Source of the DNA: Streptomyces prasinopilosus
Lineage (GTDB): Bacteria; Actinomycetota; Actinomycetes; Streptomycetales; Streptomycetaceae
NCBI RefSeq assembly: GCF_001419695.1
Contig: NZ_LIRG01000007.1
Location: 1,781-45,895 of the forward strand
Length of the DNA: 44,115 nucleotides
Direction of reading: 5' to 3'
Numbering within the stretch: position 1 is the stretch's first letter; each line of letters opens with the position of its first letter. The notes beneath the pieces are model-generated. The model was not told the origin of the DNA. It saw nothing but the letters and a program-made list of their open reading frames with translations, and ran no database searches. The translations under genes were made by a program, and so were the position numbers. Below, piece after piece: positions 9,368-17,018 of this stretch.

Positions 9368-10144
9368 TCACGCGCCGCGACCGGGCCCCCGAGCGGTGTC
9401 CAGCGGTCGGCGCAGGAACGGCGCGAGGAGGTTGCGGTAGCCGCTGGTGGGCACCAGGCCCAGTTCGTCGCGCAGTTGCCGGCGGTAGGTGCCGTAGAAC
9501 CGCAGGGCGTCGGCGATGTTCCCCTCGGCGAGGTGGATCTCGCTCACGCAGCGGTGGGCGCTCTCGCGCAGGGGGTCCGCCTCCAGTGCGGCCATGGCGA
9601 ACTCCATGGCCGCGTCCATGTGCCCGGACGCGCGCAGTCGTTTGCTGCAGGCCTCCAGGGCGTGCAGCCGCGTCTGACGGAAGTGTTCGCGCGCCACGAA
9701 CAGCCAGCTCTCGCTCCAGTCGGGCAGGAGGTCCTGGCGCAGGTGGCCCGGCACCGCCGGCGGCTGGACGGCGCACCGGTCGGTGGTGAGGTCGCGCACG
9801 ATGTCGTGGGCGGTGTGCAGATCGACCCGGACGTTCCGGTCCAGCCGGAGGTGTTCGCTGTCGCTGACGACGACCTGGCAGGTCCCGCCGGCACGGGACA
9901 GGCGCCACAGGGCGGAGCGCAGGCTGGCGGCGGAGCGCCGGTCGGGCAGGTGCGGCCAGAGCAGTGCGGCCGCGCTGCTGCGGGCCAGGCCCTGTGCGTG
10001 GATCGCCAGCAGCACCAGCACCTTCTGCGTGGTGGGCGCCAGGTAGACGTGTCCGTGGGGGAGACGGAGCGCGAAGTGGCCGAGCAGGGACACGTCCGCC
10101 CAGGGCCGGGGCGGATGATTGCGGTCGGCAGGGGGGAGGGGCAT
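9368..10144 (-). CDS. SARP/AfsR-type transcriptional regulator (winged helix + BTAD), stand-alone
   Basis: 258 residues. The ATG at 10144 is favoured because GGAG lies 8 nt upstream; an in-frame TTG at 10180 is the alternative. An OmpR-like winged-helix DNA-binding domain occupies roughly residues 15-100 (SLLGHFALRLPHG, TTQKVLVLLAIHAQ, LARSSAAALLWP, SLRSALWRLSR). A bacterial transcriptional activation domain of helical TPR-like repeats covers about 105-245 (EACSKRLRASGHMDAAMEFAMAAL, then AHRCVSEIHLAEGNIADALRFY and ELGLVPT). There is no NTPase or long TPR extension, so it is a small SARP. SARPs normally activate secondary-metabolite clusters, but no biosynthetic genes lie nearby. It diverges from the manganese catalase operon, so regulation of that operon or of distant genes is an inference only. 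Confidence 0.82.
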   Translation of the reverse strand: MPLPPADRNHPPRPWADVSLLGHFALRLPHGHVYLAPTTQKVLVLLAIHAQGLARSSAAALLWPHLPDRRSAASLRSALWRLSRAGGTCQVVVSDSEHLRLDRNVRVDLHTAHDIVRDLTTDRCAVQPPAVPGHLRQDLLPDWSESWLFVAREHFRQTRLHALEACSKRLRASGHMDAAMEFAMAALEADPLRESAHRCVSEIHLAEGNIADALRFYGTYRRQLRDELGLVPTSGYRNLLAPFLRRPLDTARGPGRGA

Positions 10145-10523
10145 GCCGAGTTCTCCACATGGTTTCCAGGAGACGAACAAGAATGTCCGAGTTGCCTTGC
10201 ATGGGGAGTTTCATGCATGCCCCGGTCGCCGACCCCCCGTCGCCGGGTGCCCCGCCGAGTGATTCCCGGCCCCGCGCGTAGGGATGGCGTCACCGGTGAC
10301 TTACCGCGACGTCGTCCCGCGGTTCTCGCCGCGCGGGCCGGCCGCCGGGCGAGGACCGGCGGCCGCCGGTACGGCCGTGCGACGCGGTGGGGCGATCGCT
10401 GGTAGGCGCACGGACACATGACGGTGACGGAGACGGCCTAACGTCGTGGCACGGGCGGACGAGCGCCGGCACCGGGCTTGTCCCCGCCTCCGCCGAAACC
10501 GCACCTGCCATCAGGGGAACACC
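10145..10523. promoter_or_regulatory. Divergent intergenic region, SARP gene / manganese catalase operon
   Basis: A 379-bp gap between divergent genes must hold both promoters. An imperfect operator-like palindrome is visible: TGCATG at 10198-10203 and CATGCA at 10212-10217 with an 8-bp spacer. A TAACGT hexamer near 10439 could be a -10 element for the catalase operon. No TCGAG-type direct repeats of classic SARP sites were recognised. Confidence 0.3.
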
Positions 10524-11432
10524 ATGTTCCGACACACTCAGAAGCTTCAGTTCGAGGCCCGGCCGGAGAAGCCGGACCCCGCGTACGCGCACAAGCTGCA
10601 GGAACTCGTGGGCGGCGCCTACGGCGAAATGTCCGTGATGATGCAGTACCTCTTCCAGGGGTGGAACACTCGCATCCAAGGCAAGTACAAAGACCTGATC
10701 ATGGACACCGCCACGGAGGAGATCGGTCACGTGGAGATGCTCGCCACGATGATCGCGCGCCTGCTGGAAGGGGCCCCCGCGACCGCGACCACCAAGATGG
10801 CGACCTCCGACCCGGCCGTCGGCGCGGTCCTGGGAGGCATGGACCCGCAGCAGGCCATCATCGCCGGTGGCGCGGCACTGCCCGCGGACAGCAACGGATA
10901 CCCCTGGAACGGCCGCTACGCGGTCGCCAGCGGCAACCTCCTCGCCGACTTCTACGCCAACGTCGCCGCAGAGGCGCAGAGCCGTCTGCAGACCGCCCGG
11001 CTGTACAACATGACCGACGACCCGGGCGTGAAGGACATGCTCAAGTTCAACCTCGCCCGTGACACCGTGCACCAGAACCAGTGGCTCGCGGCGATCGAGC
11101 AGCTGCGCGAGGACGGCCTGGAGAACGTGGTCGTCCCGGGTGGGTTCGAGGACGTGGAGTACCGCGAACACGCCCAGACGATATGGCACCTGTCCGACGG
11201 GGCCGAGACCGAACTCGGTCTGTGGGCCAGCGGCCCGACCCCGGACGGCGACCACGAGTTCAGCGTGCTGCAGTCCCCCGAACCCCTCGGGGACCTCTCC
11301 GTGCCTCCGCCGCCCGACCCGAAGCTGTACGCCACCTACGACGGCAGCCGGGGTGAGCCCAAGGGGCCGGTGCTCGGCACCGAAACCGGCCTGAAGGGCA
11401 AGATCAAGGACGCGATGGCGCCGGACGAATGA
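10524..11432 (+). CDS. Manganese (non-haem) catalase
   Basis: 302-residue ferritin-like enzyme that disproportionates hydrogen peroxide at a di-manganese site in the cytoplasm. ATG 10524 follows AGGGGA by the usual spacing. All five metal ligands of the family are present at near-identical positions to the Lactobacillus plantarum enzyme: E35 (GEMSVMMQYLFQGW), E66 and H69 (TEEIGHVEM), E150 (NVAAEAQSRLQ) and H183 (ARDTVHQNQW). The carboxy-terminal extension (DGAETELGLWASGP, PPPPDPKLYATYDG) is typical of long actinobacterial and bacilli forms. It is the first gene of an apparent three-gene unit ending in an NRAMP transporter, which could supply its Mn cofactor. No defects were seen. Confidence 0.95.
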   Translation: MFRHTQKLQFEARPEKPDPAYAHKLQELVGGAYGEMSVMMQYLFQGWNTRIQGKYKDLIMDTATEEIGHVEMLATMIARLLEGAPATATTKMATSDPAVGAVLGGMDPQQAIIAGGAALPADSNGYPWNGRYAVASGNLLADFYANVAAEAQSRLQTARLYNMTDDPGVKDMLKFNLARDTVHQNQWLAAIEQLREDGLENVVVPGGFEDVEYREHAQTIWHLSDGAETELGLWASGPTPDGDHEFSVLQSPEPLGDLSVPPPPDPKLYATYDGSRGEPKGPVLGTETGLKGKIKDAMAPDE

Positions 11433-11441
11433 GAGCGCGGG

Positions 11442-11467
11442 GCGGGCCCGTCCGCCGGCGGGCCCGC
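11442..11467 (+). terminator. Hairpin after the manganese catalase gene
   Basis: GCGGGCCCG pairs perfectly with CGGGCCCGC across an 8-nt loop, starting 10 nt after the catalase stop. Because the next gene starts only 27 nt later on the same strand, it may act as a partial terminator. That would lower expression of the downstream membrane genes relative to the catalase. Confidence 0.55.
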
Positions 11468-11493
11468 TTCGGCCGTCCTTCGAGAGGATCACC

Positions 11494-11727
11494 ATGATGC
11501 GTCACTCCGTCGTCTCCGCACCACCGCGTCCCCTGGTGACCCGCCTCGTGCTGAGCGGCCTGTACGCGCTGTCCGCCGTCGTCGGACTCGTGTGCGGCGG
11601 CCCGATGCACCGGTTCCTGGCCGCGGTCCTCCTGATCACTGCCCTCGCGGGACTGCTGACGGCGCGGGCGGTGTGCCGCCCGGGCCCGTCGCGCGGCGGG
11701 CCCGGGCCGGGGAGGCGGCATGCTTGA
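11494..11727 (+). CDS. Small two-helix membrane protein, unknown function
   Basis: 77 residues with ATG 11494 preceded by GAGAGGATCACC, a good ribosome binding site. Two hydrophobic stretches are clear (LVLSGLYALSAVVGLVCGG and FLAAVLLITALAGLLTARAV), followed by a basic Gly/Pro-rich tail. Its end overlaps the start of the NRAMP gene by 8 bp, implying translational coupling. I do not recognise a family. Its position suggests an accessory to the manganese transporter, or it could be a neutral reading frame that supports coupled translation. Confidence 0.6.
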   Translation: MMRHSVVSAPPRPLVTRLVLSGLYALSAVVGLVCGGPMHRFLAAVLLITALAGLLTARAVCRPGPSRGGPGPGRRHA

Positions 11728-13039
11728 TCCGCTCTCCACCCGACGGGTGCCGGACACCCCGCTCGCTCCGCCGACCCGTACCGCCGAGCCCCTGGCGGAG
11801 CCCGCCGACAGGGGCCGGTCCGCGGCGGGGACCACGGCCGGTTCCCGACTGCGGATGACCCTGGCGATGCTCGGCCCGGCGTTCGTCGTGTCGGTCGCCT
11901 ACGTGGACCCCGGCAACTTCGCCACCAACATGACGGCCGGTACCCGCTACGGGCCCATGCTGCTGTGGGTGATCGCCGCCGCCAACGTCATGGCCGTGTT
12001 CGTCCAGTACCTCGCCTGCAAGGCGGGCGTCGCCACGGGCAGGGACCTCCCCCAGCTGTGCCGGGCGCACACGCCCCGCCCGCTGAACCGGACGCTCTGG
12101 CTGCAGGCGGAACTCGTCGCGATGGCGACGGACCTGGCCGAGTTCGTCGGCGGTGCCGTCGCCCTGCACATCCTGTTCGGCATCCCCCTGCTGCCCGCCG
12201 CCTTCATCGTCGCGGCCACCTCGCTGCTGCTGCTGACCCTCGCTCCCGAGGGGCGGCGCCGCTTCGAGATCGTGACTGCCGCCCTGCTCCTGGTCATCCT
12301 TGCCGGCTTCGTCTACCAGGCGGTGGCCGCCGGCGCGTGGAGCGGTGCCCTGTCCGGCATGCGCCCCCGCTTCGCCGACACCCAGAGCATCCTGCTGGCC
12401 ACCGGCATGATCGGCGCCACCGTCATGCCGCACGTCATCTATCTCCACTCCTCGCTGGCGCGCAGCCCCGCCCGGTCCTCCTGGGAACGCAAGCGCCGCC
12501 AGCTGCGCGCCCACCGCTCCGCGCTGTTCATCGCGCTCGGCATCGCGGGACTGGTGAACGCCAGCATGCTCACCATCGCCGCCGCGGCCCTGCACGGGAC
12601 CGGCACGCAGGACACGCTCGAGGCCTTCCATACCGGCCTCGGCAGTGTCCTGGGTCCCGGCGCCGCGTTCGCGTTCGCGCTCGCGCTGCTCGCGTCCGGA
12701 CTGGCCTCCTCGGGCGTCGGCACCTTCGCGGGACAGGTCATCCTGCGCGGTTTCCTCGGACGCCGCATCCCGCTGACGGTACGTCGCCTGGCGACCATGG
12801 CACCGCCCCTGGTCGTCCTCTCCCTGGGGGTCGAACCGACGCAGGCGCTCGTCCTCAGTCAGGTCGTGCTGTCCTTCGGCGTTCCCTTCGCGCTCGTTCC
12901 CCTGCTGGTCTTCACGGCCCGCAGGCGGATCATGGGGGACCTGGTCAACCGCTGTGCCACCACGGTGGCCGCCGTCGTGGTGAGCACCGTGATCAGTGTG
13001 CTCAACGTCCTGCTCCTCGTCCGCACCTTCGCGGGGTGA
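11720..13039 (+). CDS. mntH: NRAMP-family Mn2+/H+ symporter
   Basis: 439 residues, proton-driven divalent metal importer of the inner membrane. The metal-binding motif in helix 1 is intact (YVDPGNFATN; the Asp and Asn of DPGN coordinate the metal). The helix 6 motif also appears as MIGATVMPHVIYLHS, where the methionine favours Mn/Fe over alkaline-earth ions in characterised members. About eleven helices are evident. A disordered Pro/Ala-rich amino tail of ~40 residues precedes helix 1, and a start at an internal ATG (RMTLAM) is possible. Overlap with the previous gene indicates co-transcription with the manganese catalase. The 3' end converges with and overlaps a truncated methyltransferase frame. 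Confidence 0.93.
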   Translation: MLDPLSTRRVPDTPLAPPTRTAEPLAEPADRGRSAAGTTAGSRLRMTLAMLGPAFVVSVAYVDPGNFATNMTAGTRYGPMLLWVIAAANVMAVFVQYLACKAGVATGRDLPQLCRAHTPRPLNRTLWLQAELVAMATDLAEFVGGAVALHILFGIPLLPAAFIVAATSLLLLTLAPEGRRRFEIVTAALLLVILAGFVYQAVAAGAWSGALSGMRPRFADTQSILLATGMIGATVMPHVIYLHSSLARSPARSSWERKRRQLRAHRSALFIALGIAGLVNASMLTIAAAALHGTGTQDTLEAFHTGLGSVLGPGAAFAFALALLASGLASSGVGTFAGQVILRGFLGRRIPLTVRRLATMAPPLVVLSLGVEPTQALVLSQVVLSFGVPFALVPLLVFTARRRIMGDLVNRCATTVAAVVVSTVISVLNVLLLVRTFAG

Positions 13040-13658
13040 CACCGGCCGCGGTCGGGCCCCCGGAGCGTTCCCCGCCGGTGCGCGGGCGCCGCGTGACGAA
13101 GACGAGCTCCCGGCCCGGGCGGCCGGGGGCGTCGCGCACCCCCTCCACCGTGAGGCCCGAACCGTCCAGGTCCGCCTCGACCTCCCGCCGTTCACGGAAG
13201 CGCAGCGTCGAGTCCGACGTCAGCACCTGCCCGTCCGCGCCGAGGACGTACGTCCACCGGAAGGCCACCAGCGGCCCGCCCACCTCGGTCGCCCCGCCCC
13301 GGCTCTCGACCGCGCCGACGCCCGGGACGTCCGTCACGCGGTGCGACTCCTCCCGGTTCCACTCCTCCCACGCCCGCCGGGCCGGGTCCCGGGTCTCGGA
13401 CACCGGCCGGCCTCCGGACCGCAGGACCGTGTGGGCCCCGCGCAGGGTGTCCCGCCACGCCTCCGGGTCGATGATGGCCCGGGCGACGTTCGCCGTCATG
13501 GTCGCCGGATCGACCCGCGGTGGCGGGAGCGCCGTCACGTCGCAGTGGACCCGGCGCACCCGGTCGCCGCCCGGCTTGGCCCGGGCCACCTCGAGGGACG
13601 CCCCGGCGGGATCGACGCCGATGACCTCGATCCCGCGCTCGGCCAGGAACAGGGCGGG
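13002..13658 (-). pseudogene. Class I SAM-dependent methyltransferase, 5' end removed by an IS6 copy
   Basis: The frame reads TAPALFLAERGIEVIGVDPA (motif II strand and acidic residue), then HCDVTALPP, TANVARAIIDPEAWRDTLRGA, VLRSGGRPVSETRDPARRAWEEWNREES and a beta-sheet-rich carboxy half. This is the small methyltransferase family common in Streptomyces. The glycine-rich SAM motif I (LDLGCGTG) that should immediately precede is absent: at 13659 the sequence becomes the terminal repeat of an IS6-family element. Any start codon used now would lie in the IS. Without motif I the product should not bind SAM. The 3' end overlaps the convergent transporter gene by about 38 bp. Confidence 0.8.
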
Positions 13659-14213
13659 TGCTGTCACGTTGGCCGACCGGGTGGGATGATCTTCGGGTGG
13701 TCATGATGAAGGGGGGACCGCCCATGGACAGGGCGCCGTCGTGCAGGGGGCATCGGTACCCGGTCGAGGTGATCTCGCACTGCGTGTGACTGTACTTCCG
13801 CTTCCCGCTCAGTTTCCGTGAGGTCGAGGAGCTGACGCTGGAGCGCGGCGTGATCGTCTCGTACGAGACCGTCCAGCGCTGGTGCCTGAAGTTCGGTCAG
13901 CAGTATGCCAACGGGCTGCGCCGCCGACAGCCCCGGCCCGGCGACAAGTGGCATCTGGACGAGGTCTTCATCCAGATCAACGGTGAGCAGAAACACCTGT
14001 GGCGGGCTGTCGACCAGGGCGGGATGCTGCTGGACATCCTGGTGCAGAGCCGCCGGGACACGGCTGCGGCCAAGTGCTTCTTCCGCACGCTGCTGACGAA
14101 GACGGGCGAGGTGCCGCGGGTGATCGTCACGGACAAGCTCCGCTCCTACGGTGCGGCCCACCGCGAGGTCGTGCCCTTTCGTCGAGCACCGCTCGCACGA
14201 GGGGCTGCAGTGA
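13659..14213 (+). mobile_element. IS6-family element copy 1, 3'-truncated, transposase with stop and frameshift
   Basis: The left end (CTGTCACGTTGGCCGACCGG and GTGGGATGATC) matches the ends of the other IS6 copies in the window. The transposase frame from ATG 13724 (after GGGGGGA) reads HRYPVEVISHCV, then TGA at 13787-13789 where other copies have Trp, then LYFRFPLSFREVEEL, SYETVQRWCLKFGQQ, GDKWHLDEVFIQINGEQKHLWRAVD and VIVTDKLRSYGAAHREV. A one-base insertion near 14179 changes frame, and the element ends at about 14213. The last ~55 codons and the right terminal repeat are lost. Confidence 0.85.
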
Positions 14214-14326
14214 AGCGGAACGCCCGCCGGGTCGGCGCCCCGGTCAGGCGCCGGCCCGGCGGTTGGCCACCGTGGAAGTTCGTTTCTTTTGGGGACTTGC
14301 CCACCGTCCCCGCCCTCCCCGGCTGC

Positions 14327-14851
14327 TCATTCCTGTCGCAGGGCCTGGCGCATCCAGCGGAGGTGGTCCAGGGAGTGGCGGCGCACCCGCAGGACCCAGA
14401 AGCACAGCGCGACCATGCCGACCGCGAGGAGAAGAGGGAAGACCAGAGAACCGCTGACGGCCCCCAGGACGACCATGCCGACCGCGAAGAGGCCCATGGC
14501 GCCGAGCCAGTACGGCAGCCACTTGCCCGCCCGCTCCATCTGGCCGAGCTGCTCGGCGACCAGCCGTCGCATGGCCGTCTGCTCCTCGGGATCCTGCGGC
14601 ATCTCATGGTGCCGGATCTTCCGGTTCAGATCGGCGAGCCCGCCCGCGTCGGTGCCCGCGGCTCGGGCGGCCCGGCGGCGCTGGACGGCCAGGACCGCGA
14701 CGGCGACCCCGGTGTAGAGAGCGCTCTGGAACACCCAGACAGCCGGGTGCTCGTCCCTGCGGATCAGGGCCGTGACGCCCAGTCCCAGCAGGAAGACCAG
14801 AGCCGCCTGCGCGGTCAAACTGCGGTCGAGTAAGCGCTTGAACGAGAGCAC
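14327..14851 (-). CDS. Four-helix membrane protein, unknown function
   Basis: I place the start at GTG 14851, preceded by GAGAAGG at 8 nt; an in-frame ATG at 14923 has no ribosome binding site. The 174-residue product has two helical hairpins: AALVFLLGLGVTALI with a second helix WVFQSALYTGVAVAVLA, then a cytoplasmic basic linker with a helical charged segment (ADLNRKIRHHEMPQDPEEQTAMRRLVAEQL in part), then two more helices ending in LRVRRHSLDHLRWMRQAL. No catalytic motif is visible and I do not recognise the family. Its upstream flank is the end of an IS5-type relic, so its native promoter may be displaced. Confidence 0.65.
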   Translation of the reverse strand: MLSFKRLLDRSLTAQAALVFLLGLGVTALIRRDEHPAVWVFQSALYTGVAVAVLAVQRRRAARAAGTDAGGLADLNRKIRHHEMPQDPEEQTAMRRLVAEQLGQMERAGKWLPYWLGAMGLFAVGMVVLGAVSGSLVFPLLLAVGMVALCFWVLRVRRHSLDHLRWMRQALRQE

Positions 14852-14991
14852 AGTGCAGACCTTCTCGAAGGGGAGTCGGGACAACGTCGTCGCCTCCCGG
14901 ATACCCCGTGTTTTCCCCTCCATCGGGGCCGTGCGCAGCCGCGCTCACCGGCGACGGCTGGGCACGCGCCTGAGCGGGTCGACGGCCTCCC

Positions 14992-15970
14992 AGCGAACTC
15001 GTGCACGGTAGGCGGTGAGGCGCCGAAGACTTCGACATGGCTCCGTGTTCATGCCTGTCGTGCCGAGGCCAGGACCGCTGTCTGCTGGTGGGACAGCAGG
15101 CCGGCGATGGCCTGGACGGTGTGGCTCATGTGTTCGCGGCGGCCGAGGTAGCGGGTCAGGGTCCGCCAGTTCTTCAAGGGGGCGATGCCGTGCTCGACCC
15201 GGATCCGCCTCGAGGAGTGCGCCCTGCGCTGCCGCTCGTGCATCTTCTCGTATCAGTCGGGAGCGTTCTTCTTGAGCTTGCGGTGCGGCGGTGTGATCGC
15301 CCGGCCGCCGGTCTGCGCGCCCAGGCCCTGGTAACCGGCGTCGGCGAGGATCTCCACCGCGGGGCCGTCGGCCAGGAGCTCGACCAGCCCCAGCCGGCGG
15401 GCGTGGGTGATGTCCGCGCAGCTGCCAGGCTTGGTCGGGCTGCAGAAGAACACGCGGCCGTCGCCATCCGTGACGACCATGGTCTTGACCGCGTTCTGCT
15501 TGTTCATGCCGGAGATGAACCTGTCCCGGTCCTTGTGTCCAGCGGCCGGTCGGCGGACCCGAACCTCGGTGCCGTCGATGATGCCGGGCTTTCCGCTGGC
15601 GCCGAGGTGGTCGACGACCTCGGCCGAGGTCCGCAACCGCACTCCGGGACTGACGGTGCAGCCGCGCTCGACCAGCAGGGGTCGCACCTCACCGACGGCG
15701 CGGGTGATGGTGGAGCGATCCACCCCGAACCAGCAGGCCGGCACGTCATGTGTGACCCCGTGTCGGAGGTACACCAGGGTGGCCAAGAGCCGGTCGACGA
15801 AGACCAGCCGGTGCTTCACGCCGGCACCGATCACCCGCTTCCGCTACCTGGACGCAAGCCTGGCCTGGTGCCGTTCATGCCACAACGGACCAAGCTCAGT
15901 GCGATGGTCGCGCCGTCCGCCGAGACGCCGGGGGCTTCGGAGGACGGCGGGGCGGTGAGCGGGTGAGGTC
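14992..15970 (-). mobile_element. IS5-type (DDE_Tnp_4-like) element, long copy, inactivated
   Basis: The transposase read on the minus strand ends at 15049. It contains ELGPLWHERHQARLASR, a TAG at the following codon, RLVFVDRLLATLVYLRHG, VDRSTITRAVGEVRPLL, the first catalytic Asp in GIIDGTEVRV, the second region in VVTDGDGRVFFCSPTKPGSCADITHAR, and ILADAGYQGLG. A TGA at 15253-15255 replaces the Trp found in the other copy, and HSSRRIRVEHG follows with the last catalytic Glu. The right terminal repeat at 14992-15012 (CTCGTGCACGGTAGGC core) matches the ends of the element at 34474-35181, with substitutions. The left end near 15970 is degraded. It preserves a ~110-codon segment that the other copy lacks. 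Confidence 0.8.
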
Positions 15971-15975
15971 ACGGC

Positions 15976-16914
15976 TCACTCGAAGGCGGACGCGCTCTTC
16001 TTTCGGCTGGTCGTTGCCCACGGGCCGAGGGTGAACCCGTCACTGTCCCGTCGTATTTCCAGGGCCCCTGCGCCACCGAAGTGCGCGGGAACGAGCAACT
16101 CCCGTTCGTCGGCCGCCCGCCCGAGAATCCGACGGCGGCTGACCACCGCTTGTTCCGGTGCCAGGCAGGCGCTGCTGTTGCAGCAGGGGTACAGGATTTG
16201 CACCGGACTGTGCAGCAGATCCCCGACGAAGACTGCCCGGTCGCTGCCGGATGCGAGTCGCAGCACCGATGAGCCGGGAGTGTGACCGGGTGCGGATTCC
16301 AGGGTGAGGTGTTCGTCGATGCGGTGGAGGCCGTCCCACAGCACGGCCTGTCCGGCCTGGTGGATGGGCGCGATGCTGTCTTCGTAGATCAGGCGGTCGG
16401 CCTGCTGCGCGCCCTTCCCGTACGCGTTGTCCGGACCGTAGTGGAAGTCGTCGGCGGCCGGAATGAGGTACTGGGCGTTGGGGAACGCCGGTATCCACTG
16501 CCCGCCCACGTCGACGGTGTTCCAGCCGACGTGGTCGACGTGGAGGTGGGTGTTGACGACGACGTCGACATCCTGCGGGCGGACGCCGGCCCTCGCCAGG
16601 AGGCCGAGGAAATCACTCCGGGAGTGGTGGAACGGTCCCATGCCCGGTCGCTCGCGACCGTTCCCCGCTCCGGTGTCGACCAGGACGGTCCGGCCCGCGC
16701 TGCGCAGCACCCAGCTCTGCAAAGCAAGCACCGCCAAGTCGCTGTCCGGCTCCCAGTGGTCCGGTGCCAGCCAGTCCTCGTTGTCCTTCCATACATCGGC
16801 GGCAGCTCCCGGGAACATGCCGGAGGTGGGCAGGAACGGTTCGTGCCACTCGACAATCCGGATGACCTCGACGTCCCCCAGCACCATGTTCTGCACGCTC
16901 TCGTTCTCGTTCAT
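15976..16914 (-). CDS. Metallo-beta-lactamase-fold hydrolase, possibly lactonase-like
   Basis: 312 residues from ATG 16914; in-frame upstream codons to 17088 exist but would run through the divergent regulator's promoter. The zinc motif HLHVDH is at residues 123-128 (THLHVDHVGWN). APGHTPGSS supplies the next metal histidine and FVGDLLHSP the bridging aspartate, followed by PAHFGGAGALE for the last histidine. This arrangement is shared by AHL lactonases, alkylsulfatase-like and other MBL hydrolases. No signal peptide is seen, so it is cytoplasmic. It faces an AraC-type regulator across about 104 bp, suggesting that the regulator controls it in response to its substrate. The exact substrate cannot be deduced. 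Confidence 0.85.
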   Translation of the reverse strand: MNENESVQNMVLGDVEVIRIVEWHEPFLPTSGMFPGAAADVWKDNEDWLAPDHWEPDSDLAVLALQSWVLRSAGRTVLVDTGAGNGRERPGMGPFHHSRSDFLGLLARAGVRPQDVDVVVNTHLHVDHVGWNTVDVGGQWIPAFPNAQYLIPAADDFHYGPDNAYGKGAQQADRLIYEDSIAPIHQAGQAVLWDGLHRIDEHLTLESAPGHTPGSSVLRLASGSDRAVFVGDLLHSPVQILYPCCNSSACLAPEQAVVSRRRILGRAADERELLVPAHFGGAGALEIRRDSDGFTLGPWATTSRKKSASAFE

Positions 16915-17018
16915 CACGTGATCGACCTTAAGGGAGATCGAATGATCGCCCTGATATGCATTCGGCTCAAAGAAATACGAATACGTCTCATCCTTCATAC
17001 GGCGCATATCTTGGACGG
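16915..17018. promoter_or_regulatory. Divergent promoter region, MBL hydrolase / AraC regulator
   Basis: This 104-bp gap is markedly richer in A/T than its flanks (for example around 16955-17010) and must hold both promoters. CGATCATTCGATC on the minus strand near 16931-16943 is a partly palindromic candidate site. No definite -35/-10 assignment is made. Confidence 0.4.

Noticed and set aside
9368-10144. Secondary-metabolite cluster signalled by the SARP gene
   Set aside because: No synthase, ligase, tailoring or resistance genes are found next to it; the neighbours are stress and transport genes.
11636-13195. 519-codon frame antisense to the NRAMP gene
   Set aside because: Low-complexity Gln/Asp/Gly-rich shadow without any motif; the sense frame has intact transporter motifs.
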